From Actinomycetales bacterium (GTDB lineage: Bacteria; Actinomycetota; Actinomycetes; Actinomycetales; Microbacteriaceae), in contig JAFKEN010000006.1 of assembly GCA_017308515.1 (NCBI GenBank), positions 726,479 to 790,478 of the forward strand: DNA of 64,000 bases, written 5' to 3'. Made by a program: the position numbers and the translations under genes. The notes beneath the pieces are model-generated. The model searched no databases, had not been told where the DNA came from, and saw nothing but the letters and a program-made list of their open reading frames with translations. This document shows, one piece after another, positions 22,091-31,025 of this stretch. The number at the start of each line of letters is the position of its first letter. Position 1 is the first letter of the stretch.

Positions 22091-23265
22091 TGCGTGACCC
22101 CGATCCGGTCGCCGATCTCGGCCATCGCCTCGGCGACCGCGAGCTCGGCGCCGGGAGCGGCGCCGCCGGAGAGGTCGACGCCGACGACGCCCTCGATCTC
22201 GAGCAGCCGCAGCGAGAGCTCCGCGGCCGCGGCGATGCCGGCCGCGCGCGGGTCGGCGGCGGCGAGGATGCTGTCGAGGTAGCCCGCGGGGAGGGCGAGC
22301 GAGGTGAAGCCGCGGATCAGCTCAGCGCTGCCGCGATCGACGATGAGCGGCACGCACGCGATCGCGCCGAGGGTCACCCCGAGCTCGTGCGCGGCGGAGA
22401 GGAAGGCGCGCACCGACTCGACCCCGCCGGCGTGGTTGACGAAGACGAGCTCGGCGCCGGCGCGCTGCTTCTCGAGCAGCCGAGCCGGGCGCGCGGCGAC
22501 CGGCGGCGAGAGCGGCGCCTCCGCGACCGAGACGAGGTGGCCGCGGGCGGCGGCGAGCGACGCCAGCTCGGTCGAGTCGAGGTCGAAGACGGCGGTCGCG
22601 TCGGGGCGCGAGCCGACGACGGGGTGGTCGCCCGTGACGCAGTGCACGGCCGCCGCTCCGGCGTGCGCGAGCGCCGCGAGCTCGGCCTCGAGCGCGACGC
22701 GGTTGCGGTCGCGCGTGTTGACGCCCATCCAGGCGCGCAGGCCGGCCTCGCGCAGCAGGCGCGCGCGGTACGCGGGCGGGAACTGCACGCGCGCCGGGCC
22801 GGCGTCGCCCGCGAGCACGACGTCGACGTGGCCGCGCAAGGCCGCCGCGCAACTCGTGAGCGACTCGGCGTCGAGCGCGCGGGCCGGGAAGTCGGCGACG
22901 ACGATCGGCCCGGCGGCCAGTCGCGCGCGCAACTCGGCGGCGTCCGGCGAGGGGGCGGGATCCGGCGCCGGGTCCGCCGCCATCCGCGGCCGGGTGCGCG
23001 CCGCGGCGATCGCGGCCCGTGTCGCGCTTCGGGCGCCGTCGCTCGCGGCCCGGGTCGCGGCGCCGCTGCCGTCGCCCGCGGTCGGCGGCGTGATCCCCGG
23101 GCCCGAGCCGACCCCGTGCCAGCGCACCGGTGCGACCTCGAGGTAGACGCATGGGAACGCGGCGACCTCGCAGCCGCCGTCGAACCCGACCCCGCCGCAG
23201 GGCCCGTACTCCATGTGCTTCGGGCAGGCGGCGACGAGCTCGGGGGCGGCGGCCTCAGCCGGCAC
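22087..23265 (-). CDS. MTHFR-like protein with an N-terminal MetV-type zinc domain
   Basis: A 392-residue protein of unusual order. Residues 14-40 contain CPKHMEYGPCGGV and further cysteines (C14, C23, C32, C39), the signature of the methylenetetrahydrofolate reductase C-terminal zinc domain found in MetV-type subunits. A 50-residue Ala/Arg/Pro-rich linker follows. Residues 110-392 form a MetF-like TIM barrel (GVNTRDRNRVALEAE, HCVTGDHP, GAELVFVNH). Its substrate is unknown; one-carbon transfer linked to glycine or formate from ureide breakdown is a guess. GTG 23265 overlaps the flavoprotein gene by 11 bp. Confidence 0.78.
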   Translation of the reverse strand: MPAEAAAPELVAACPKHMEYGPCGGVGFDGGCEVAAFPCVYLEVAPVRWHGVGSGPGITPPTAGDGSGAATRAASDGARSATRAAIAAARTRPRMAADPAPDPAPSPDAAELRARLAAGPIVVADFPARALDAESLTSCAAALRGHVDVVLAGDAGPARVQFPPAYRARLLREAGLRAWMGVNTRDRNRVALEAELAALAHAGAAAVHCVTGDHPVVGSRPDATAVFDLDSTELASLAAARGHLVSVAEAPLSPPVAARPARLLEKQRAGAELVFVNHAGGVESVRAFLSAAHELGVTLGAIACVPLIVDRGSAELIRGFTSLALPAGYLDSILAAADPRAAGIAAAAELSLRLLEIEGVVGVDLSGGAAPGAELAVAEAMAEIGDRIGVTQ

Positions 23266-23839
23266 GGAAGCTCACCGCCCAGCCGCCGGGACTCGTCTGG
23301 TACTCGACGCGGCGGCTCGCGGTGCTCTCCGAGCCGAACCAGAAGGTGAGCCGGCTCGGGCGCACGAGATACCCGATCCAGGTGGGCGGCCGGCCGAAGC
23401 CGTCGGCGTGCGCGGCGGCGAAGGAGGCCCAGGAGGCTTCGCGGTCGGCGTCGTCGAGACCGGCGAACTCGACCGTGTTCTGCCAGGCGAGCTGCTGCAG
23501 GTAGGGCGAGCGGGCCCGGTAGACGCGGGCCGACTCCTCGTCGGGGGCGACCTCGGCGATCCCCTGCACGGTGAGCTGCCGGCGCTGCTCGGGCAGGTGC
23601 AGCATGAGCGCGACCGAGGGGTCGGCGGCGAGCTGCTCGATCTTGCGCGAGCGGGAGTCGGTGTGGAAGTAGAAACCGTGCGCGTCGAACTCGCTCAGCA
23701 GCAGCGTGCGCGCGTCGGGGATGCCGTGGTCGAGGGTCGCGAGCGTCATCGTCGGGCGCACCGGGTCGTCATTGCTCGGCAGCCAGTCGCGCAGCAGCTC
23801 CCACGGATCCTCCGGGAACCCGTGCTCCACGGGGTTCAC
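23255..23839 (-). CDS. Pyridoxamine 5'-phosphate oxidase-family flavoprotein
   Basis: A 194-residue split-barrel FMN protein resembling PdxH: TMTLATLDHGIPDARTLLL, FYFHTDSRSRKIEQLA (phosphate-binding Ser/Arg/Lys) and a C-terminal segment FWFGSESTASRRVEY. True PdxH ends in a strongly conserved RLAP-type tail, whereas this ends in WAVSFRAG, so it may be a paralogue rather than the housekeeping enzyme. If it does oxidise pyridoxamine phosphate it would supply cofactor to the class V aminotransferase of the pathway. Its GTG start overlaps the creatininase stop. Confidence 0.78.
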   Translation of the reverse strand: MNPVEHGFPEDPWELLRDWLPSNDDPVRPTMTLATLDHGIPDARTLLLSEFDAHGFYFHTDSRSRKIEQLAADPSVALMLHLPEQRRQLTVQGIAEVAPDEESARVYRARSPYLQQLAWQNTVEFAGLDDADREASWASFAAAHADGFGRPPTWIGYLVRPSRLTFWFGSESTASRRVEYQTSPGGWAVSFRAG

Positions 23840-24660
23840 GCCGCACCGCCCTCGCCGGCGGCCGGCGGTCGCGGGTCGAAGCGCGCGATCTCGGCGAGCG
23901 AGGCGACGCCCTCGTCGACCAGATCGGCCGCGATCCGCGCGCCCTCCTCGGCGCTCGCGCCGGTCGGGTCGCCGATCACGCCGCCCGAGCCGAAGTCGTC
24001 GCTCAGCCAGCCGAACTGCACGGGGGCGCCGCCGAAGCCGATGCGCTCGAAGTCGGCGAGGTGCTCGGGCACCGCGGGCGCGGCGAGGCTCAGGTCGACG
24101 AGCTCGGGGCGCAGATGCAACAGCAGGCTCGTCTCGCCCTGCCCGCCGTGGATGCCGAAGCCGAGTTCCGTCGGCCCGGCCGGCACGCCGACGTTGAGCA
24201 GGAAGGTCTGCAGACCCGCGAGCCGGCGCAGCTCACGCAGCGCGACCTGCAGCAGTGCGACGTTGCCGCCGTGCCCGTTGTAGAACACGAGGCGGCGCGC
24301 CCCGGTCGCCGCGACCGAGAGCCCGATGCGGCGGAGGGTGGCGAGCAGGGTGTCGGCGTCGATCCACACCGTTCCGGGCGCCCAGTCGTGCTCGTCGCTC
24401 TTGGTGTACGCCAGTGCGGGCAGCCGCCAGACATCGAGGCCGGCCCCGACCGCCGCGGCCACGACCCGCGCCGACATCAGGTCGGCCATCAGCAGGTCGG
24501 TCGCGAGCGGCAGGTGCGGGCCGTGGTGCTCGATCGACCCGACGGGGAGCACGACGATCGCCTCGGGCCCGAGCTCGGCGGCCGCCGGACCGGAGAGCTC
24601 GGCGAGCTCGCGACCGCCCGGCCGGCCGGCGGAACGGGGCGCCGCGTGCGCGCCGGTCAT
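23836..24660 (-). CDS. Creatininase-family amidohydrolase
   Basis: A 274-residue protein with the family's binuclear metal motifs: GSIEHHGPHLPLATD, the acidic YTKSDEHDWAPGTVW, NGHGGNVALL and HGGQGETS. Creatininase cleaves the lactam of creatinine; relatives cut other cyclic amides or tailor peptides. No creatine genes are nearby, so a cyclic ureide or a purine-derived ring is a more likely target here. It is coupled at both ends by 4-bp overlaps, between a FAD oxidase and the PNPOx-like gene. Confidence 0.83.
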   Translation of the reverse strand: MTGAHAAPRSAGRPGGRELAELSGPAAAELGPEAIVVLPVGSIEHHGPHLPLATDLLMADLMSARVVAAAVGAGLDVWRLPALAYTKSDEHDWAPGTVWIDADTLLATLRRIGLSVAATGARRLVFYNGHGGNVALLQVALRELRRLAGLQTFLLNVGVPAGPTELGFGIHGGQGETSLLLHLRPELVDLSLAAPAVPEHLADFERIGFGGAPVQFGWLSDDFGSGGVIGDPTGASAEEGARIAADLVDEGVASLAEIARFDPRPPAAGEGGAA

Positions 24661-26048
24661 CCCGCGCCGCCCGCGCGCGCCGGCGCGCCGCCGGGCAGGT
24701 CGGCGACCTGGCTGCCGCTCGCGGCGGCGGCGACCTCCTCGGGCGAGACGAGCTTGCCGGGGTTGAGTAGCCCGCGCGGGTCGGTCTCGGCGGCGAGGGC
24801 GGCGGTCGCCTCCGGCTCGTAGTCGACGTACCACTGGTGCGGGTTGTGGAAGCCGACGCCGAGTTCGGCGAGCTTCGCGAAGCCGGAGTAGACCTCCTCG
24901 GCGCCGCGGTAGCGGCCGGCGAGCATGCCGATCGGGCGCCCGCGCTGCCCCTCGACGTGGAGCATGCCGTCCTCGTAGACGGCGTGCAGCTCGTCGACCC
25001 GGTCGATGATCGCGTCGCCCGACACCTCGACGTGGAAGTAGGTGTCGGGGTACGCGACCTGGAGGTACTGGATGGGGTGGTTGTAGCTCTGCATGCTCAG
25101 CCGCACCGTCGCCTGGGCTCCCTCGCGCACGTCCTCGACGGTACCCCCGTGCGCCTCGACGAGGCGTGTGGCCTCCTCCAGGCTCGCCACGTCGAGGATC
25201 GCGCGCAGGCTCGCCCTGCCCTTCGGCAGCGCGGGGTCGTCGGGCAGCGCATCGGCGAGCGTCGGCAGGTCGCCCGAGACGAGGCGCGGCGTGGGCTCGA
25301 GCGCGGAGAACGGGCGGATGAGCGCGAACGCGTCGTGGAAGTCGTCGAAGCTCGCGTAGAAGGCCCGCCAGTCCTGCAGGGGCTCGAGCTCGATCCAGAG
25401 CTTCGCGATGACGGCGACGACGCCGTACTTGTGGATGTAGGGCTCGGTCGCGGGCCCCTCCAGGTGCACGAGGCGTGGCTCGGGCTCGGCCAGCACGACG
25501 TCCATCGCGCGCACGAAGCCGGTGTGCAGCATGCCGTTCTTGATCGAGCCGGTGCCCCCGGATCCGCCGGAGACGAAGCCGCCGAGGCTCGAGTTCGCCG
25601 TCGAGGGGTACATCGGCAGCTGCTGCCCGGCCTCGTTGGCGGCGTTCTCGAGCGCCATCATGGTGACGCCGGGATCCGCCACGAGGTAGCCCTCGCCGAC
25701 CTCGTGGATGGCGCGGGCCTTCGAGGTGTCGAGCACGAGCCCGCCGCCCATCGGGATCGCCTGCCCGTAGTTGCTCGTGCCCTTGCCGCGCGGGGTCACC
25801 GGCACGTCGTGCCGCACCGCGGCGGCGACCGTCTCGGCGATCTGCTCGGCGCTCGCCGGGAACGCGACCAGCTGGGCGCGGCCGAGCGGCAGGAGCTCCT
25901 TGATGACCGGGGAGAGGTAGCTCCCGTCCCGGGTCGCGCGGGCGAGCGCCGAGTCGGTGTCGAGCACGGCGGCCTCGCCCAGCAGCTCGCGCAGCTCGGC
26001 GGCGAGGGCGGCGATGCGGTCGGCGGGAACGGCGGGGAGGTCGTCCAT
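24657..26048 (-). CDS. FAD-binding oxidase of the vanillyl-alcohol-oxidase (FAD_binding_4) type
   Basis: A 463-residue flavoprotein. The PCMH-type FAD domain has VTPRGKGTSNYGQ, DPGVTMMALENAANEAGQQLPMYPST and SLGGFVSGGSGGTGS; the substrate domain ends in DPRGLLNPGKL. Such enzymes oxidise hydroxy acids or alcohols such as glycolate or lactate. With a dehydrogenase upstream and amidohydrolases downstream it could act on a hydroxylated acid or ring from a nitrogen heterocycle. No covalent-FAD histidine is obvious in the nucleotide loop. GAAGGA precedes ATG 26048. Confidence 0.8.
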   Translation of the reverse strand: MDDLPAVPADRIAALAAELRELLGEAAVLDTDSALARATRDGSYLSPVIKELLPLGRAQLVAFPASAEQIAETVAAAVRHDVPVTPRGKGTSNYGQAIPMGGGLVLDTSKARAIHEVGEGYLVADPGVTMMALENAANEAGQQLPMYPSTANSSLGGFVSGGSGGTGSIKNGMLHTGFVRAMDVVLAEPEPRLVHLEGPATEPYIHKYGVVAVIAKLWIELEPLQDWRAFYASFDDFHDAFALIRPFSALEPTPRLVSGDLPTLADALPDDPALPKGRASLRAILDVASLEEATRLVEAHGGTVEDVREGAQATVRLSMQSYNHPIQYLQVAYPDTYFHVEVSGDAIIDRVDELHAVYEDGMLHVEGQRGRPIGMLAGRYRGAEEVYSGFAKLAELGVGFHNPHQWYVDYEPEATAALAAETDPRGLLNPGKLVSPEEVAAAASGSQVADLPGGAPARAGGAG

Positions 26049-26095
26049 GGGGTCCTTCGGCGTGGAGCGGCGGTGCGGGGGGAGGTGGCCAGGGG

Positions 26096-26854
26096 TCAGT
26101 GCGTGACCATGCCGCCGGTGACGTTGAGGGCCTGGCCGGTGAGGTAGCCGGCCTCGGGGGTCGCGAGGAAGACGGCGAGGGCCGCGACGTCCTCCGGCTG
26201 CCCGAGCCGGCCGAGAGGCGAGAGGGCCGACCACTGTGCGACGAGTTCGGGTGTGCGGGTCGCGGCGCCCATCTCGGTCAGCACGTAGCCGGGGCAGAGG
26301 GCGTTCGCGGTGACGCCGTGGCAGCCCCACTCCATCGCGGCGGCGCGGGTGAGGGCGACGACGGCGGCCTTCGAGGCGGCGTAGTGCGCCTCGTTCGCGC
26401 CGCCCTTCTTGGCCGCCATGCTCGCGAGGTTGACGATCCGGCCGCCGCCCGCGTCGAACATGTGCGGGGCGACCGTCTGCATGGTGGTGAGCATCGCGCG
26501 GGCGTTGATCGAGAACATCCGATTCCAGTCCTCCACGGTGATCTCGAGGAGCGGCTTGAGCTCGAAGATCCCCGCCGAGTTGACGAGCACGTCGACCCCG
26601 CCGAGCTCGGCGATCGCCGCCTCGGTGACCGCGCGGGCGGACGCCGGATCGAGCAGGTCGACCTCGTGGAAGGTGCCGCCGATCGCCGCGGCGTGCGCTG
26701 TGCCCGCCTCGACCAGCCGGTCGAGGATCGCGACCCGCGCCCCCTCGGCGGCGAAGCGCGCGGCGATCGAGCCGCCGATGCCCCGAGCTCCCCCGGTGAC
26801 GAGGACCCGCACGCCGGGAAGGCGCGGGGAGCTCGTCACCGGGGGAGCGTTCAT
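26096..26854 (-). CDS. Short-chain dehydrogenase/reductase
   Basis: A 252-residue classical SDR: cofactor loop TGGARGIGGS, NSAG after strand 4, catalytic Ser in VNLASMAAKKGG, YAASK with catalytic Tyr and Lys, and CPGYV. An Asp at the end of strand two (ILDRLVE) suggests NAD rather than NADP. The substrate is not predictable. It lies 47 bp upstream of the FAD oxidase in the same array, which hints at successive oxidation of one substrate. Confidence 0.85.
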   Translation of the reverse strand: MNAPPVTSSPRLPGVRVLVTGGARGIGGSIAARFAAEGARVAILDRLVEAGTAHAAAIGGTFHEVDLLDPASARAVTEAAIAELGGVDVLVNSAGIFELKPLLEITVEDWNRMFSINARAMLTTMQTVAPHMFDAGGGRIVNLASMAAKKGGANEAHYAASKAAVVALTRAAAMEWGCHGVTANALCPGYVLTEMGAATRTPELVAQWSALSPLGRLGQPEDVAALAVFLATPEAGYLTGQALNVTGGMVTH

Positions 26855-26900
26855 CGGGGTGCTGTGGTGTTCTCGCGGAACCTCGGAGCCGGGAGCCGGC

Positions 26901-28076
26901 TCAGAGTCCGATCGACGGGTCGACGAACTCGTTGGTGTAGAGGTCCTCCGGCGTGAGGCCGTCGGCGATCGCGATGCCCTGCGCGGTGTAGATCGGCTCG
27001 ACGATGTCGAACAGGCTCTTCACGCGGTCGGCGTCGAAGTTGCCGAGGGTGTCGTCCGGGCCGTTCGCGACGATGCCGTCCTTCAGCTGGGTGTCGAAGG
27101 AGTAGTCGGCGACGCCCTGGCTGTAGACCCAGCCGGTGTCGTACTGGTCGACGAGCTCGAGGATGAGCGCGTTGGTCGCGTCCTTGAGGGTGCCGTCGTA
27201 GTAGTCGACCTCGGCCTGCTGCATGACCGGCACGAGGAGCTTCAGGCAGTCGGCGTACTTCGTGACGTCATCCGGACGCACCGAGACCATCGCCGCGTAC
27301 TTCGGGAAGCCCGCGTCGTTGATCAGCTGGTACGCGACCGGCTTGCCCCACTCCGGCACCTCGTTCTCGTAGATGTAGGGCTCGGCCGAGGCGAAGCCCT
27401 GCTGCGCGATCTTGCCGCCCTCCGAGACGAACACGGCTGGGGTGCCGTCGTAGGTGGAGTCGATCTCGTCGGCGCTCAGCACGCCCGCCCCGACGAAGTA
27501 GTCGATGTAGACGCCGCCGGGGAACACGCGGATGGTGACGTCCTTCGACCCGAGGTCGGCGATCGTCTTGACGTCGGGGTAGGTCTCGGGATCCCACATG
27601 ATCATCTGCGGGTCCTTCTCGAGCGGCTGGAAGACGCCGACGGTCGGGAGGTCGACGCTGTGCGCGATCGCCTCGTCGGTGCCGACGTAGGCCATGAAGA
27701 TCGAGTCGTCGGCGTACAGCTGCGAGTTCGGCTGCCCGAGCCCGACGGCCGGGCCGCCCGAGAGGATCGTCACGTCGACGCCGGTGTACTCGCCGGAGGC
27801 CATGAGCGGGCCGGTGACCGACTTGTTGGTGGCGTCGATCGTGTACTGGTCGCCGAGGAGGGCGTAGAGGTGGCCGTGCTCGGCCTCCGGGTTCCAGTCG
27901 GTCTGGATCTTGATGTCGGCCGGGCAGCCGGCGGCGGCCAGGTCGATCGAGCCGATCGCCATGTCGGTGCTGTCGTCCGACGGGGTCTCGGTCGTCGAGC
28001 AGCCGGCGAGGGTGAGCGCGCCGACGCTGACGACGAGACCGGCCGCGACGACGCCGCGGGTGCGGGTGATGCGCAT
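26901..28076 (-). CDS. ABC transporter substrate-binding lipoprotein, NMT1/ThiY-like
   Basis: A 391-residue secreted lipoprotein: signal segment and lipobox TLAGC with Cys26, then KIQTDWNPEAEHGHLYALLGD, the opening typical of NMT1/THI5-like binding proteins for pyrimidines, sulfonates and related small ligands. A later FASAEPYIYENEV stretch is also typical of this family. GGAGAACG directly precedes the ATG. With the permease and ATPase genes upstream it forms an importer whose ligand is probably a nucleobase or ureide processed by this cluster. Confidence 0.88.
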   Translation of the reverse strand: MRITRTRGVVAAGLVVSVGALTLAGCSTTETPSDDSTDMAIGSIDLAAAGCPADIKIQTDWNPEAEHGHLYALLGDQYTIDATNKSVTGPLMASGEYTGVDVTILSGGPAVGLGQPNSQLYADDSIFMAYVGTDEAIAHSVDLPTVGVFQPLEKDPQMIMWDPETYPDVKTIADLGSKDVTIRVFPGGVYIDYFVGAGVLSADEIDSTYDGTPAVFVSEGGKIAQQGFASAEPYIYENEVPEWGKPVAYQLINDAGFPKYAAMVSVRPDDVTKYADCLKLLVPVMQQAEVDYYDGTLKDATNALILELVDQYDTGWVYSQGVADYSFDTQLKDGIVANGPDDTLGNFDADRVKSLFDIVEPIYTAQGIAIADGLTPEDLYTNEFVDPSIGL

Positions 28077-28125
28077 CGTTCTCCTTGAGGGACTCGGTGG
28101 TGCGGGATGGGAGGTCGACGCCGGC

Positions 28126-28983
28126 TCAGCCGAAGTCGTACCACTGGCCGACGGCTCGGCGACCGAGCCAGCCGAAGATCAGGAAGATCACGACGCCCAG
28201 CAGCGACGCGACGATGACCGAGGCGAACAGCTCGGCCGAGTTGAGCCGCGCGCTGTACTTCGCGATGAGCGCCCCGATGCCGGGGGTGCCGCGCTGGAAG
28301 AAGAAGTCGCCCACGATCGCGCCGACGACGCTGAGCCCCGCGGAGATCCGCATGCCGGCGAAGATCGCCGGGGTCGCGGCGGGCAGCTCGAGCTTGGTCA
28401 GGATCGTCCAGCGGGAGGCGCCCTGCAGCTGGAAGAGCTCGCGGTGGCCGCGGTCGACCGACTGCAGGCCGAAGAGGGTGTTCGACACCATCGGGAACAG
28501 CGCGATCATGACGCACACCACGACCCGGGAGGGGAAGTCGTAGCCGAACCAGAAGCCGATGAGCGGCGTGATCGCGAGGATCGGGATCGCCTGCAGCATG
28601 ACCGCGTAGGGGAACGTGGTGCGCTCGACCCACTTCGCCTGGCTCATCGCGATCGCCCACAGCACGCCGATCGCGATCGCGATGACGAGACCCACGAGCG
28701 CGACCGTCGTGGTGTGCAGCAGCGCCTCCCAGATGTCGGGGGCGGTCTTGGGATCCCACAGCTTGCCGAACACGACGTGCGGCTCCGGCAGCAGGAACGC
28801 CCGCTCGCCGAGCAGCGCATGCAGCAGGTAGACGCCGCCGACGAGCAGCGCCAGCAGCGCGATCGGCGGACCCCACAGCCCGATCCGCGCGGGCCCCTGC
28901 CCGCGCCGGCCGGCGCGGCTGCGGCGCACCGACTTCACGACGCGGGTGTCGCCCGTGGTGTCCTCGGTCAGCTCGGCGCTCAT
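28126..28983 (-). CDS. ABC transporter permease, SsuC/ThiX-like
   Basis: A 285-residue permease with about six membrane helices. The cytoplasmic coupling loop reads RELFQLQGASRWTILTKLELPAATPAIFAGMR, the EAA-type motif of the taurine/sulfonate/pyrimidine importer family, followed by AGLSVVGAIVGDFF. A basic N-terminal stretch precedes the first helix. ATG 28983 overlaps the ATPase stop. Confidence 0.9.
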   Translation of the reverse strand: MSAELTEDTTGDTRVVKSVRRSRAGRRGQGPARIGLWGPPIALLALLVGGVYLLHALLGERAFLLPEPHVVFGKLWDPKTAPDIWEALLHTTTVALVGLVIAIAIGVLWAIAMSQAKWVERTTFPYAVMLQAIPILAITPLIGFWFGYDFPSRVVVCVMIALFPMVSNTLFGLQSVDRGHRELFQLQGASRWTILTKLELPAATPAIFAGMRISAGLSVVGAIVGDFFFQRGTPGIGALIAKYSARLNSAELFASVIVASLLGVVIFLIFGWLGRRAVGQWYDFG

Positions 28984-29750
28984 GCTCCGTGCCCCTCGCG
29001 CAGCGCGTGCGAGACCTCGCCGAGGAGTTCGGCGAACTCGGCGGTGTAGCGCACGTCGGGATCCCGCGGCATGTCGAAGGGAACCTCGAACTGGCCGACG
29101 ATCGAGCCCGGCCGGCCCGACATCACGATCACGCGGGTGGAGAGGTAGACCGCCTCGCTCACCGAGTGGGTGATGAACAGCCCCGCGAACTGCTGCTCGG
29201 AGAACAGCCGCAGCAGTTCGTCGTTGAGCCGTTCGCGGGTGATCTCGTCGAGCGCGCCGAAGGGCTCGTCGAAGAGGAACAGCTCCGGGTCGAGGGTGAG
29301 CGAGCGGGCGAGTGAGGTGCGCATCCGCATGCCGCCCGAGAGCTGGCGCGGCAGGCTCTTCTCGAAGCCGCCGAGGCCGACCAGGTCGATCGCCGCCTGC
29401 GCCTTCGCCTCCCGCTCGGCCCGCGGGGTTCCGTGCAGCTCGGCGAGCAGTTCGACGTTGCGCCGCACGCTGCGCCAGGGCAGGAGCGTCGCGTCCTGGA
29501 AGACGTAGCCGATCCGGCTCGTCGACAGCTCGGCCGTGCCGTGCGAGGCGTGCTCGAGGCCGGAGGCGATGCGCAGCAGGGTGCTCTTGCCGCATCCGGA
29601 GGGGCCGACGACGGTGACGAACTCGCCGCGCTTCACGGTGAGGTCGACGCCGTGCAGCGCGACCGTGCCGTTCGGGAAGGTCATGGCGACGTCGTGGAAG
29701 TCGAGCAGGGTCGCGTCGACGGCGGTCGGCGCGGGGGCGGTGAGGGTCAT
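28980..29750 (-). CDS. ABC transporter ATP-binding protein, SsuB/ThiZ-like
   Basis: A 256-residue ATPase with Walker A GPSGCGKST, signature LSGGMRMRTSLARSL, Walker B LFLFDEPFGALDE and switch histidine in FITHSVSEAVYL. It powers the importer made with the permease and binding protein that follow. ATG 29750 is preceded by GAGGTAG, three bases after the stop of the deaminase-like gene, so the catabolic enzyme and importer share an operon. Confidence 0.92.
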   Translation of the reverse strand: MTLTAPAPTAVDATLLDFHDVAMTFPNGTVALHGVDLTVKRGEFVTVVGPSGCGKSTLLRIASGLEHASHGTAELSTSRIGYVFQDATLLPWRSVRRNVELLAELHGTPRAEREAKAQAAIDLVGLGGFEKSLPRQLSGGMRMRTSLARSLTLDPELFLFDEPFGALDEITRERLNDELLRLFSEQQFAGLFITHSVSEAVYLSTRVIVMSGRPGSIVGQFEVPFDMPRDPDVRYTAEFAELLGEVSHALREGHGA

Positions 29751-29753
29751 GGG

Positions 29754-31025
29754 CTACCTCGATCCGATCTCTTCGGCGGCCCGCGGGCGGCGGGCCGGCG
29801 ACGCGACCTCGCGTCGCACGGTGGTGCGGGCGACGAGTCGTCCGCCGTGGACGACGAGCCGCTCGGCGGGGGCCTCGGCGACCGCTTCGGCCAGGCTCGC
29901 GGCGCGGACCGCGAGGAACTCCGCGCGGGCACCGGGCCGCGCGCCCGCCGCGGGCAGCGCGAGCACCTCGCGGGCGCCCTCGCTCACCGCGTGGTACGCC
30001 TCGTCGACGGTAAGGTGCGCGGCGGCGACGAGCAGCGCCGCCGTCTCGAGGGCGTCGGAGCGCCCCAGCGGGTTGAAGGGATCGCGCACGTTGTCGGCCC
30101 CGGCCGCGAAGCGGCCGCCCGCCTCGAGCACCGCGCGCGCCGCGGTCAGACCGCGGGGCGTGGACTCCGGGTGCTCCCAGCCCTGCAGGTAGAGGTTCGT
30201 GATCGGGTTCGCGATGATCCCGATGCCGGCGTCGACCGCCGCCGCGATCTGGGCGTCGCGCTCGAGGGCCGGGAGGGTGCCGAGGCGCACGCAGTGGCCG
30301 GCCGAGCGGTTCTGGCTCCAGCCGGTCGTGATCCGCGCGTACTCGGCCAGGGTCGGCTCGCCCGCGAGAGCCTCGTCGGTGTGCAGGTCGACGGCAACGC
30401 CGCGGCGCTCGGCGATCGCGAGCAACCGGCGGAGGTCGGCGAGAGGGTCGTCGGCGAGGTGGGGCGCGCCGCCGACGGCGTCGAGGCCGGCGTCGAGCGC
30501 CGCCTCGATCACCGTGTCGGGGCACTCCGGCCCGGCGAGGGCGACGAGCTCGAGGTCGACGAGGTCGGCGAGCTCCTCGCGCACGGCGACGAGGGCCTCG
30601 ACGCAGCGCAGCGGCTCGGGGCCCGGCAGCAGGTCGACGTGGCTGCGGACGGCGGTGGTGCCGTTCGCGAGCATCGCGAGGGCCTGCTCGCGCGCGCGGC
30701 GCGACACGTCGGCGACCGGCATGGTCGCGGCGTAGGCGCGCCAGGAGTCGATCGCGCGCTCGAGGTCGCCCATCGGGGGGCGGATCGCGTCCCAGCTGCG
30801 GGCCTTGTCGAGGTGGGCGTGGGGGTCGGCCGGGGCCGTGAGCAGCAGGTGGCCCGCGAGGTCGAGTTCGATCGTGCCGGGGATCGGAGCGGGCGCGGTG
30901 CCGGCGGGGAGCACCTCGCGCACGACGGGGCCGTCGAGCTGCACGTCGACCACGCGCCCGTCGGGCAGCGTCGCACCGCGCAGCACGCCCACGATCGGGG
31001 CGTCGAGCGGGTGCGGGTCGGTCAC
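29754..31025 (-). CDS. CodA/AtzC-type amidohydrolase (cytosine-deaminase-like)
   Basis: A 423-residue metal-dependent deaminase. All metal-site positions are intact: DPHAHLDKA on strand 1, DLHTDEAL on strand 5, GHCVRLG on strand 6 and GADNVRDPFNP on strand 8. The last motif is characteristic of the cytosine deaminase/N-isopropylammelide group. Deamination of a pyrimidine, creatinine-like ring or aminated purine product is likely. GTG 31025 is chosen for the GAGGAG nine bases upstream; the frame stays open to 31175, through the candidate operator. It heads the twelve-gene leftward array down to guaD. Confidence 0.82.
   Translation of the reverse strand: MTDPHPLDAPIVGVLRGATLPDGRVVDVQLDGPVVREVLPAGTAPAPIPGTIELDLAGHLLLTAPADPHAHLDKARSWDAIRPPMGDLERAIDSWRAYAATMPVADVSRRAREQALAMLANGTTAVRSHVDLLPGPEPLRCVEALVAVREELADLVDLELVALAGPECPDTVIEAALDAGLDAVGGAPHLADDPLADLRRLLAIAERRGVAVDLHTDEALAGEPTLAEYARITTGWSQNRSAGHCVRLGTLPALERDAQIAAAVDAGIGIIANPITNLYLQGWEHPESTPRGLTAARAVLEAGGRFAAGADNVRDPFNPLGRSDALETAALLVAAAHLTVDEAYHAVSEGAREVLALPAAGARPGARAEFLAVRAASLAEAVAEAPAERLVVHGGRLVARTTVRREVASPARRPRAAEEIGSR

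Noticed and set aside
23836-24660. Creatininase-family gene as part of a mycofactocin cluster
   Set aside because: No mycofactocin precursor, radical SAM maturase or glycosyltransferase lies nearby.
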